Of a DNA stretch of 64,000 nt, positions 43,437 to 52,380 are shown piece after piece. The notes beneath the pieces were generated by a model. The model was given only the letters and a program-made list of their open reading frames with translations. It was not told the origin of the DNA and ran no database searches. Source of the stretch: Streptomyces wedmorensis (GTDB taxonomy: Bacteria; Actinomycetota; Actinomycetes; Streptomycetales; Streptomycetaceae); assembly GCF_000716445.1 (NCBI RefSeq), contig NZ_JNWK01000001.1, positions 124,001-188,000 of the forward strand, in the 5' to 3' direction. A program made the translations under genes and the position numbers. Each line of letters starts with the position of its first letter. The first letter of the stretch is position 1.

Positions 43437-46400
43437 TCACGAGCTCGCCCCCTGCGGCGGGTACGCCACCGGGACCTCGTAGGCCTCCGGTGGGATCGTC
43501 GGGAGGGAGAGCAGGTTGTCGGCGGCGTCGGCGTTGGGGGTGGTGCGCAGGTAGCGATCGCCGCTGCCGTCCGGGACCGCGAGGACCGCGGCCCGGGTGC
43601 CGGGGGTCTGCTCCACGTACAGGGCCTGACGGCCGTCGAGCGCGGTGAGCGCCTCGGCGCGCGACATGCGCCACCAGCGGCCGTCCGGCCGGCGGCCGGC
43701 GATCTCGCGGACGAAGACGCCGTCGCTGCCGGGGGCCCTCTTGCGGACGTGGGTGATCCGCAGGCCGGGGCCGTGCAGCGGCAGCAGGGCGGAGGCGTGG
43801 TGGGCCACCCGTACCGGCCGCTGGAGCGTGATGTGGGCCAGGGCGGCCGCGTTGCGGCCCCAGGAGAGCCTCGGCGCCCCGGGGCCGGGGTGCAGCGGGC
43901 GCGGGTCGGCGCCGAACGCCGGCCGGGTGCCGACGTGCGTCAGCGCGGCCAGCTCCTCCGCGCTGCGGACGGTCTTCGCCCAGTCGACGTCCCGCCAGGT
44001 GGAGAAACTCGGCCCGTAGACGGCGTCCCTGGGCGGCTCGTCCAGGCCGAAGGACGGCGCCGTGGCGTGCTCCTCGAAGACGAAGAACCACCCGGGGTCG
44101 GTCTCCGAGCCCAGCGACTCGGCGACGGTGAGGGGGAAGCCGAAGAACAGCACGTCGGCGCCGATCTCCCCGGAGAACACCGGCTCCAGGCGCCGCTCGC
44201 CGAGCCGGCGCGGCCCGCCGGGCACCGCGGACGGCAGCGCGCGCCGGGCGTGCAGCCCGAGCGAGGGGAATCGGCGTACGACCTCGCCGCGGACGAGCAG
44301 CACCACCGCGTCGTCACCGCCGGCCGGCCGGCGCACGGTCTCGCCGAGCGAGCTGTGGCGGCCCCAGTCGCGCATCGGCGGCACGTCCGGCTGCTCCAGC
44401 CCCGGTTCCACGGTGCCGCGCGCGTCCCAGAAGTACCGGAAGGCGGTGGCCCGCCGGTCGGTGGGGTACTCGCGCCACAGGAGTTCGCGGCCGAGTTCGT
44501 GGTTGGCACCGGCGAGGAACGACTCGATGAACCGTCCGTTGGCGCGCAGCAGGGTGACCGTGTCCGCCGGGACGTTCTGCACCCCGGGCAGCAGGTGGTC
44601 GCTGCCCAGCTCGGTGAGCAGCTCCGCCATGGGCTGGGCGAAGGACGGCGGGGCGAGGAGCGGCCCGAGCGGGTCCGGAAGCCCCGAGCCGGCCAGGTCC
44701 GCGCCGTCGATGCGGGCGGCCACCCGGGCGGTGACGGCCGTCTCCGGCTCCGTCGCCTCCCGTACCGCCCCTGCCAGCTGCCTGAGCGGAAGGGCGGGTT
44801 CGGTCTCCTGGAGCGCCCTGCCCTGCGCCGCGAGCAGCGCGTTCTGGTGCGCCTGGGCGGCGGTCCGGAAGTCCGAGGTGATCTTGCGGCGGCGTTCGGC
44901 GACGGTGCCGGGCAGGTCGACGAGGGCCACGCCCGCGCCCTGGTTGGTCCAGCCGTACGAGCCGCCCGTGTCGGCGGCGAACGGCGCGGACCAGGAGCGC
45001 GGTGATCCGTCGCCCCCGTCGACGTCCCAACCGATGCGGTAAGTGGCCGAGTTGGTGGTCGGTCCGTCCTCCAGGACGAGGACGACGAGGTCCGGCTTCT
45101 CCGTGCCGCTGAAGTCGGCGACGGCGATGGCGGCGCCGGCGGCGGCGGGGACCGTGCCGGGCACCTGCACCACGGGGCCCCAGGCGTTCGGCTCCACCCG
45201 GCCCCGGGCGTTGATGTCCCAGCCCACCCGGTAGGAGACCTTGACCCCGGCCGCGGTCTTCTCGGCGAGCATCACGATCAGCTCGGGGCGCAGGTCGTGG
45301 TCGAGGTCGGCGACGGCGACGTCCAGGCCGCAGACGACGGGCGCGGACTCGTCCGGCCTTCCGGGCCACGGAAGTTCGACGGAGTCGGACCAGCCGCCGC
45401 GCGCCACGCCGTTCTCGGGCGAGATGTTCCAGCCGATGCGCAGGAAGAGCCGCTTGTTGCCGTTGATGCCGCCCAGGTAGGCGACGATCAGCTCCTGGTT
45501 GCCGTCGCCGTCGAGGTCGGCGAGCGTGCAGCTGCCCGCGAGGACGCTCACGGGTGTGCTCAGGCCGCCGCTCGCGGTCATGGCCGTCGACATCGGCGTC
45601 GGCATGGCCACCGGCGGGATCCAGCGGGCCGCGTTGCCGTCGGTGTCCAGGTCGCGGCCGATCATGTAGCGGCCGAAGTTCCCGACGTGGCCGTTGTTGC
45701 TGAACTTCTCGATCCAGAAGACCGCGACGTCCGGACGGCCCGAGTTGTCGAGGTCGGCGGTGGCGATGCCGAAGCCCTGGGTGTCCTCGGCGCTCATCCG
45801 CCCCGCCATGCCCGGCTTGAGCTGCCAGCCGCCGCGCACGGACCCGTCGAAGTCGGTGCCCCGGCCGACCCGCAGGTACGGGACGTTGGGGCCGCTCTGC
45901 ACGTCGACGTGACCGACGAGCAGGTTCGACAGGAACCCGAGCCTCGGACTCCAGCGGATGTGGGCCGGGGGCCGCGCAGCAGGGTCGCCCTTGCCGCCGA
46001 ACTCCGGCCGCCCCAGCTGGTACCAGTCGTTGTCGCCCGCGCGGTCGACGACGATCAGCTGACCGTCCGCGACCACGTGGATCAGGTTGCCGTACGGGGC
46101 GCCCTGGACACCCTGGTCGGGGCCGCAGGGGACGCGGCCGTCACCGGGCACGCCGGTGGCCGACGGGATCGCGAGGACCCTGGACGTGGAGTCCGAGAAG
46201 ACGGCGGAGCCGTCGCCGCCGAGCCCGAGGACGCGGGAGAGCGGAGGCAGGTCGTTGACGGGCATCCAGACCAGGTGCACGCCGCCGAGCCACCAGCTCA
46301 GGTACAGGCGGTTGTCGACCCCCATGCCGAGGTACGAACCGTCGGAGTTCCGCACGGGCACGCCGCGCGCGGGGTCGAACCCGCGTCCCCCGGCCGCCGG

Positions 46401-48725
46401 CCGCACACCGGTCATGTCCTCCTGGACCCACTGGGCGCCGTTGTGGCGGTAGCGGATCAGGCTGCCCACGGGCTGGTCGGCCGGGGCTCCCGCGGGAGTG
46501 GTCTCGACGAGCAGCAGCTCCCACGCGCCCTGGACGCGCAGCCCCGCGATCCCGGTGCCTCCCGGGATCCCGTGCGACCTCCAGGACCAGGTCGTCCCCC
46601 GGCCGTTGAGCTCCCACAGCCTGCCCCGGTCGTCCACCACATAGGCCGCCTGGTCGACGTAGCCCGACTGGCCGACGCCGTCCGCCGGCTCGAACCGGGC
46701 GATCGTCGCGAGCCGGCCCTCGCCGGTCACCACGGGCCTGGTGTAGCCCGTGGAGTGCTCGTACGGCATGCCGTGGTGCAGCCACAGCCACTGGTCGCCG
46801 TCCCACCGCAGCTGATACAGGTTCCCGTTCGCGCCGACGACGAAGACGTGCAGGTCACGGACGGCCGAGGGCGGGGAGGCGCAGGTCGTGCCGGGCGGGA
46901 ATCCGTGGTCCACCCAGCCGGGCACGTTCTGCTGGGTGACCCGGGACATGAGCCGGCCGTCCTCCGTGACGACGAACACCCGGTTCGGTATCGCCGCGCC
47001 CACCCAGCGCACCACGGGCACCGCGGGGGCCACGTCCTCCTTCGGCTCGGTCGGATCCTTCTCCCACCAGCGGGTGGTCAGCCGGTCGGCCCTCAGCTGC
47101 TCGAAGGTCTCGTGGCCGGAGAGGTTGTCGACGCCGGTCAGCCCGGCGGGCGTCGGCAGCGGCGGCACCGCCGCCTCGGTGCGGCGGGCGAGCGAGGCGG
47201 CGAGCCCGGTCGCGGCGCTGTCGCCGGCCGCCGGAGCCGTCCCGGACGCGGCGGCCCGGCGCGCGACCGGACCCCCCGGCCGCAGCAGCCGCCGGAACGC
47301 CGGGTCCATCGCCGCGTCGGCCTCCTTGTTGCGGCCGAGCTCGCCGGCGGCGGTCCCGTCGCCGTAGCCGACGGCGTCCCGTACCGCCGAGGTCATCTGG
47401 AGCATCCGGGCGGCGAGCCGGTCGTCGCCCGCCGGGACCGTGCCGGGGGTGGCCCCGGGCAGCCGGCGGTGCAGGCTCTCGGCGACCGTACGGGCCAACT
47501 GGCCCTGCCGCAGCACCTCGTTGGCGCGCCGCAGCTCCGCCGCCTGGTCCCAGGCGGCCGCGACCAGGTCCTCCTGGTTGCGGCGCACGACCTCGGCGCC
47601 CAGCGCGGCGGCCGCCCGGTGTCGCGGGTCGAGGTTCAGCTCGCGCAGCCAGGTGGGCCCGGCCTGCGCCGAGGGCAGACCGGCGGTGCCGGCCTGCGCG
47701 GAGCCGTAGACGGGCGGGGTGAGCGCCGTGTTCAGCGGGCCGGGGTCCAGCGCCGCCTTGTAGGCGGTACGGAAGGCGGCGGCCGTCTCCGCGTGCCACG
47801 GGTGCGGATCGGTGCCCGCGGTCCGCAGCGCCCCCTCCAGGTCGAGCACCCGCCCCGGGTGCCCGGACGGCGGCTCGGGCAGGCCCCCGCCGGCCGCGCC
47901 GACGTCCACCGGCCGGGTCCCGACGTCACCGGGCAGCGCGCGCGGGGTGAGCGCGCGGACGAGGGACTCGAAGTCGCCGTCGAGCCCGGTGGTGAACCGC
48001 CAGTGGTGGTACACCGGCAGCAGCCACTCCGTCACCTCGGGCTGCTCGCCCGCGGCGGGCCAGGCGGGCCGCAGAGCGCCCTCCGGCACGGGATGGCCGA
48101 GGCCGGCGAGTCGCCCGGCGTCGAACGCGGGGACGACGGCCGCGACGTAGCGGGTGCGCGGGCGCAGCCTGCGCGGACACAGCAGCCGGGACAGCGTCCG
48201 GTCCGGCTCCTCGGCCAGGATCCGGTCCACCTCGGCCTCGTCCGCGCCCTCGTCGGTCGCCACCTGGGCGTGTGCCCAGGCCCACGACTCCGCCAGGTCG
48301 GGCAGCTCGGACCGGCGGCACCGCAGCCGGGGCAGCGCGCCGTCGGAGGGCAGCACCTCGGCGTGGTCCGCCTCGGCCACCACCAGGACCAGCCAGGGGC
48401 GCAGCCGCCCCAGCTCGGTGGCCCCCGCCGGGGTGAACAGCCACGGCAGGTCCGGCCGGTCGAACTCGACCGCCGGGAAGAGGTGCGGCTCCGCGTCCGC
48501 CGCCTCGGCGGCCGGGAACACGCGCAGCACCTGCCCGGCGTCCAGCCCGGTCACGTCCCCCGGCCCGAGCAGCCGTGCCGGTACGGCCACGGAGTCGCGA
48601 CCGGTCAGCCGCGGCCGCAGCGTGACTTCGGTCCGCGACGCCATCGGCCCGGACGTGGGGTCGGTGGCGCCCCCGGCGGCGGCGAGTCCCTCACGGACCC
48701 AGGACAGGAAGGTCAGGCCGCTCAA
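43437..48725 (-). CDS. Giant protein with lectin-like propeller and FG-GAP repeats, DUF6603 cluster
   Basis: This 1762-residue protein lacks a signal peptide. The N-terminal 560 residues carry blocks such as [32 protein letters not shown] and [13 protein letters not shown]. Residues about 570-830 contain aromatic repeats ([53 protein letters not shown]) of the type in fucose-lectin/PLL propellers. At about 980-1220 are four FG-GAP/VCBS-like repeats with calcium-loop patterns ([61 protein letters not shown]). The C-terminal 370 residues have another conserved-looking block, [23 protein letters not shown] at 48723-48725 follows GGAGGG. Glycan binding is inferred. Confidence 0.85.
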   Translation of the reverse strand: MSGLTFLSWVREGLAAAGGATDPTSGPMASRTEVTLRPRLTGRDSVAVPARLLGPGDVTGLDAGQVLRVFPAAEAADAEPHLFPAVEFDRPDLPWLFTPAGATELGRLRPWLVLVVAEADHAEVLPSDGALPRLRCRRSELPDLAESWAWAHAQVATDEGADEAEVDRILAEEPDRTLSRLLCPRRLRPRTRYVAAVVPAFDAGRLAGLGHPVPEGALRPAWPAAGEQPEVTEWLLPVYHHWRFTTGLDGDFESLVRALTPRALPGDVGTRPVDVGAAGGGLPEPPSGHPGRVLDLEGALRTAGTDPHPWHAETAAAFRTAYKAALDPGPLNTALTPPVYGSAQAGTAGLPSAQAGPTWLRELNLDPRHRAAAALGAEVVRRNQEDLVAAAWDQAAELRRANEVLRQGQLARTVAESLHRRLPGATPGTVPAGDDRLAARMLQMTSAVRDAVGYGDGTAAGELGRNKEADAAMDPAFRRLLRPGGPVARRAAASGTAPAAGDSAATGLAASLARRTEAAVPPLPTPAGLTGVDNLSGHETFEQLRADRLTTRWWEKDPTEPKEDVAPAVPVVRWVGAAIPNRVFVVTEDGRLMSRVTQQNVPGWVDHGFPPGTTCASPPSAVRDLHVFVVGANGNLYQLRWDGDQWLWLHHGMPYEHSTGYTRPVVTGEGRLATIARFEPADGVGQSGYVDQAAYVVDDRGRLWELNGRGTTWSWRSHGIPGGTGIAGLRVQGAWELLLVETTPAGAPADQPVGSLIRYRHNGAQWVQEDMTGVRPAAGGRGFDPARGVPVRNSDGSYLGMGVDNRLYLSWWLGGVHLVWMPVNDLPPLSRVLGLGGDGSAVFSDSTSRVLAIPSATGVPGDGRVPCGPDQGVQGAPYGNLIHVVADGQLIVVDRAGDNDWYQLGRPEFGGKGDPAARPPAHIRWSPRLGFLSNLLVGHVDVQSGPNVPYLRVGRGTDFDGSVRGGWQLKPGMAGRMSAEDTQGFGIATADLDNSGRPDVAVFWIEKFSNNGHVGNFGRYMIGRDLDTDGNAARWIPPVAMPTPMSTAMTASGGLSTPVSVLAGSCTLADLDGDGNQELIVAYLGGINGNKRLFLRIGWNISPENGVARGGWSDSVELPWPGRPDESAPVVCGLDVAVADLDHDLRPELIVMLAEKTAAGVKVSYRVGWDINARGRVEPNAWGPVVQVPGTVPAAAGAAIAVADFSGTEKPDLVVLVLEDGPTTNSATYRIGWDVDGGDGSPRSWSAPFAADTGGSYGWTNQGAGVALVDLPGTVAERRRKITSDFRTAAQAHQNALLAAQGRALQETEPALPLRQLAGAVREATEPETAVTARVAARIDGADLAGSGLPDPLGPLLAPPSFAQPMAELLTELGSDHLLPGVQNVPADTVTLLRANGRFIESFLAGANHELGRELLWREYPTDRRATAFRYFWDARGTVEPGLEQPDVPPMRDWGRHSSLGETVRRPAGGDDAVVLLVRGEVVRRFPSLGLHARRALPSAVPGGPRRLGERRLEPVFSGEIGADVLFFGFPLTVAESLGSETDPGWFFVFEEHATAPSFGLDEPPRDAVYGPSFSTWRDVDWAKTVRSAEELAALTHVGTRPAFGADPRPLHPGPGAPRLSWGRNAAALAHITLQRPVRVAHHASALLPLHGPGLRITHVRKRAPGSDGVFVREIAGRRPDGRWWRMSRAEALTALDGRQALYVEQTPGTRAAVLAVPDGSGDRYLRTTPNADAADNLLSLPTIPPEAYEVPVAYPPQGASS

Positions 48726-48861
48726 CGCGTCCCTCCGGTGGTGGTGTCGACGGACGGAGTACGGGGGGTGGGGCGGGCGGCCGCACGGCACGCCGCGGTG
48801 GCGGTCCCGGGCGCGGGCAGGCGGGAGCCGCCCGGCGCGGGGAGCGCGGGGGCGGTCCGGG

Positions 48862-51800
48862 TCAACGCGCTCCTCCCGGGGCCGTCTCGGGAGTGAGGCG
48901 CAGGCCCGTGCCTGCGCGGGCGCGACGGAGTTCGGCGGCCTCCGTCCAGGTGGTGCCGCGAGGGGCGGCCGAGCGCAGCGCACCGGCCTCGCCCGGCCCC
49001 TGGGAGACGGACCAGCGGGTGTCCCGTACGCCCAGGTCGCGCGGGGCGGCGGCGAAGCGCCCCCGCCCCTTGCGGCGGCCGGCCGCGCGGGCGGCGGGCG
49101 CGGCGGCGGTGCGGAGGCCGGCGGGCCCGGAGGCGGCCGGGGCCGGGGCGGCCTCGCGGTGGGCGCCGTCCTGGACGACCTCCTCGTAGTCGACCGAGGA
49201 GGCGAACACACCGGTCCGCTCCCGCTCGCGGGCGGCCGCGCCCTCGGCGGACGCGCCCGCCGTGAGCAGGTCGAAGGAGGGGGCGGCGAGCTTCTCCTCG
49301 TCCGTCAGGTCGAGGAACTGCGCGGGCGCGAAGTACTCCCGGGTCGGCGTCAGCCGCACCGTCACCGGCGCCGTCGCCGGGTCGGCGTCGTCCACCGTCA
49401 GCTCGGGCTCGAGGTCGAGCCTGCGCGCGCCGTCCACGGGCGAGATGCCGTAGCGGGTCAGCGTGACGCCCAGCGGGGCGACCCGCTGCGTGAACGACAG
49501 ACCGCCCAGCGGATGCACGACCAACCGGCCCTCTGCGTCGGGGAGTTCCCGCAGAGTGACGACGGTCCGGCCGGCCCCCGTGAGCTGGGCCGTCCAGTTG
49601 CGCGGGTCGGCGAGGGCCTCCTCCACCTTGGCCGCGACGTCCACGGCGGCGGGCAGGGCGGCGGGCGCGGCGTGCCCGCCGAAGGTCCGGTCGAAGCTGA
49701 TCTCGCCGCTGAAGAAGAGCACCTCGAAGCGGGCGCGGCCGCGCACGTGCCAGGGTGCCGGGCCGGAGAGCGCGATCTCGACCCCGACGCCCGTGACCGT
49801 CCGGCTGCCGCGCTTGAGCGACACGTGCCCGGCGATGTCCACCTCGAAGCCGAACGGTTCGAAGCGCACGAGGGCGTCGAAGGCGAGCAGCCCCTCGACG
49901 CTGAAGCCGAGGGCCGCCGCGTACAGCTCCAGGCGGGCGCCGAACTGCACCGTGTTGGAGGTGAGCGCGAAGTACGCCTCCAGGCGGACGCGGGGGTTGT
50001 CGCCCTGGAGCAGCGACAGGTTGAGCCGCCGCAGTTCGGGGAAGCCCTCGGGCCGCTGGAAGCGGGGATGGAAGCCGCCCGCGGACAGGGCGAAGGACGG
50101 CCGGCCCTTCCACCGGGCCCGCATCGCCATGTCGCCGGTCAGCGCGAACGCGGCGATCCGCGAGTCGTGCAGGGTGGCGTCCACGGACGCCTCGCCGCGC
50201 TCGAAGTCGATGACGCCGAGCACGTCCATGTTGACGACGACGAGGGCGGTCTCCTCGGTCGGCAGTGCCATCCGCAGCCGCCCGAGCAGCACGAGCCGTA
50301 CGGGTGTGGGCAGTTCGAGGAGCAGCGCCAGGTCGAGGGTGAGCAGGGTGGGCGTGCCCCAGCCGATCCTGGCCATCGGGCCGACCACGTGCCGGCCGGG
50401 AGTGGGCGGGAAGACGGCGCCGAGCGTGGCGACGATCTCGGGGGCTCGGCCCAGCGGGTCGCGCGGGAACAGCACCGAGTCCAGCGCCTTGCTGCGGATG
50501 CCGGCACGGAGGGTGTCCACCGACACGGAGCGGTTGACGCCGATCAGGCCGCCGACGCCGGACAGGGTGAAGCCGAAGCCGAGCTGGATCGGCGTGAACT
50601 CCGCCGACACCAGGATGAGCAGCGAGAAGCCCTCGCCGCCGTCCGGCATCCTCGTGGTGAGCAGACCGACGGCCTTGAGGGCGATGCTCTCCAGCTGGAG
50701 CGCGAGCACCCCCGCGTACTCGCCCTTGTCGCGGTCGAAGAAGAGGTAGCCGCCGCCGGTGACCGGTCCGGCGGAGACCTCCAGGGCGGCGCCCTTGGGC
50801 GGTGCGAAGGCGGCGCCGAGACCCACCGGCCCGAGGTTGCCGTCGGAGGTGGTGAGACCGGCCTCCAGGCCGATGCGCTCCACCGTGGCCCGTACGGGTC
50901 CCAGGTCGAGCCGGGCGGTGGCGGAGACGGACGCGCGCAGCTCGCCCTCGGCGGCGTCGGCGTCCAACCCGAGGTGGATCGCCTGGAGTTCGATCGGTCC
51001 GAGGCGGGCGTTGACCGGCAGGGTGGCGTCGAGCCCGGCGGAGCCGGTGAAGCCCAGGCCCTTGCGGCGCGACCACTGGAGGCCGAGCGCGAACTCGGTG
51101 CGCAGCCCTTCGGGAGGCAGCACCCGTGCGAGGAAGCCGTCCCCGTCGCCGCCCGCGACGACGACCGCGGCCTTGTCGGCGGCGATGCCGATCTCCAGGT
51201 CGTCGCGGCTCTGGGTGCCCTCCGGCACCTCCTCCAGGACGGCCTTCAGCCAGGCCCGGAAGCCGCCCAGTTCGAGGCGGGTGCCGGTGGCGCTGCCGAG
51301 GAGCACCGCGGGCGCGTCACCGGCGCCCGACTTGCCCATCTCCAGGCCGAGTTCGATCCGGCCCGCGGTGTCGGTGGCGAAGGACACCCCGCTGGGGCCG
51401 ATGGCGACGGCGGGACCCGCGCCGGACAGGTCGGCGGCGATCGACCAGCCGTCGCCGAGGAGCCGGCGCACGGCGGCCCGGCCGCGCGGGACGACGACCA
51501 CGCCGAGGTCGCCGGAGACGGGGGAGGAGATCGCCACGGTGGCGCCGATCTCGCCGCCGACCCCGGGCGCGACGGCGATCGGCAGGGCCAGGGTGAGCAT
51601 GCGGCGGCCGAGCGCGAGGGACGCCTCGTCGAGGCCGGTGCCGTCGGTCTCGCCCAGACCCACGAGGACCCTGACGCCGAGTTCGTGCAGGAGTCCGCCG
51701 AGCCGCGGCAGCAGCTTCACGGCCAGCGCGTCGGCCGTCGCCTCGTCGACCAGGCCGCCCGGCAGGTAGTCGGCGCGCAGCGCGGCGACCGGGTCGGTGA

Positions 51801-52380
51801 CCAGCTCGAGGAGCCGCTCCGGGCGCAGCCGGGCGCGCGCGACCGAGGTCCGTACCGCCTCGCCCTTCTCGTTGACGACCGGGGTCTGCTCCCCGGCCTC
51901 CTCGGGGAGCACCAGCACCCCGAGCAGGACCAGGACGTGGTAGAGCACGGCGTGGTGGCGCAGCAGCCAGTCGGTGACCAGGAAGTGGACGACGTCCTCG
52001 GCGAAGGCGGCCGCGTCGAACTCCGCGAGGGACGGCGGCACGTCCCGGACGAGCTCCACGGCGTCACCGACGACGTCGAGCAGCCGGCCGAGCCCTTCGA
52101 GGTCCTCCGGCGGGTGCTCGACCAGTTCCTGGAGGCCGCCGACGGCGCCCGCGGTGGTCGTCAGCCACTCGGCGACATCGGCCGCGCCCTCCTCGCCGGC
52201 GGCGGCCGGGTTCCAGCCGATCCGGGCGAGCAGCCGCGCGAGGTGCAGCGGGTTGGCGACGGCCTCGGTGACGGGCTGGACGATCCGCAGGATCTCGGTG
52301 ACGAGGGCGCTCTGACCGTCGACGGGGCCCTGGGGCGCGTCGGGGCCCTCGGGTTCGCCGTCGGGGGGTGTCTCGGTCAT
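48862..52380 (-). CDS. DUF6603 domain protein
   Basis: This 1172-residue protein contains the long DUF6603 region: GFGFTLSGVGGLIGVNRS, SVLFPRDPLGRAPEIVATLG, MARIGWGTPTLLTLDLAL, GGFHPRFQRPEGFPELRRL, YFALTSNTVQFGARLELYA. Residues about 1-200 are helical, then hundreds of residues of alternating hydrophobic/polar strands (about 200-960) suggest a very long beta structure such as an open groove, followed by a basic, Ala-rich tail (about 1075-1172). No signal peptide. Its ATG overlaps the PhoD-like gene stop (ATGA), so the two are translationally coupled. The function of DUF6603 is unknown to me. Confidence 0.88.
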   Translation of the reverse strand: MTETPPDGEPEGPDAPQGPVDGQSALVTEILRIVQPVTEAVANPLHLARLLARIGWNPAAAGEEGAADVAEWLTTTAGAVGGLQELVEHPPEDLEGLGRLLDVVGDAVELVRDVPPSLAEFDAAAFAEDVVHFLVTDWLLRHHAVLYHVLVLLGVLVLPEEAGEQTPVVNEKGEAVRTSVARARLRPERLLELVTDPVAALRADYLPGGLVDEATADALAVKLLPRLGGLLHELGVRVLVGLGETDGTGLDEASLALGRRMLTLALPIAVAPGVGGEIGATVAISSPVSGDLGVVVVPRGRAAVRRLLGDGWSIAADLSGAGPAVAIGPSGVSFATDTAGRIELGLEMGKSGAGDAPAVLLGSATGTRLELGGFRAWLKAVLEEVPEGTQSRDDLEIGIAADKAAVVVAGGDGDGFLARVLPPEGLRTEFALGLQWSRRKGLGFTGSAGLDATLPVNARLGPIELQAIHLGLDADAAEGELRASVSATARLDLGPVRATVERIGLEAGLTTSDGNLGPVGLGAAFAPPKGAALEVSAGPVTGGGYLFFDRDKGEYAGVLALQLESIALKAVGLLTTRMPDGGEGFSLLILVSAEFTPIQLGFGFTLSGVGGLIGVNRSVSVDTLRAGIRSKALDSVLFPRDPLGRAPEIVATLGAVFPPTPGRHVVGPMARIGWGTPTLLTLDLALLLELPTPVRLVLLGRLRMALPTEETALVVVNMDVLGVIDFERGEASVDATLHDSRIAAFALTGDMAMRARWKGRPSFALSAGGFHPRFQRPEGFPELRRLNLSLLQGDNPRVRLEAYFALTSNTVQFGARLELYAAALGFSVEGLLAFDALVRFEPFGFEVDIAGHVSLKRGSRTVTGVGVEIALSGPAPWHVRGRARFEVLFFSGEISFDRTFGGHAAPAALPAAVDVAAKVEEALADPRNWTAQLTGAGRTVVTLRELPDAEGRLVVHPLGGLSFTQRVAPLGVTLTRYGISPVDGARRLDLEPELTVDDADPATAPVTVRLTPTREYFAPAQFLDLTDEEKLAAPSFDLLTAGASAEGAAARERERTGVFASSVDYEEVVQDGAHREAAPAPAASGPAGLRTAAAPAARAAGRRKGRGRFAAAPRDLGVRDTRWSVSQGPGEAGALRSAAPRGTTWTEAAELRRARAGTGLRLTPETAPGGAR

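Noticed and set aside
38561..43648. Very long open frame on the plus strand opposite the 1616-aa gene (about 1,700 codons)
   Set aside because: Composition is Gly/Arg/Val-rich with no domain sense; it is the usual antisense shadow of a strongly G/C-biased codon pattern.
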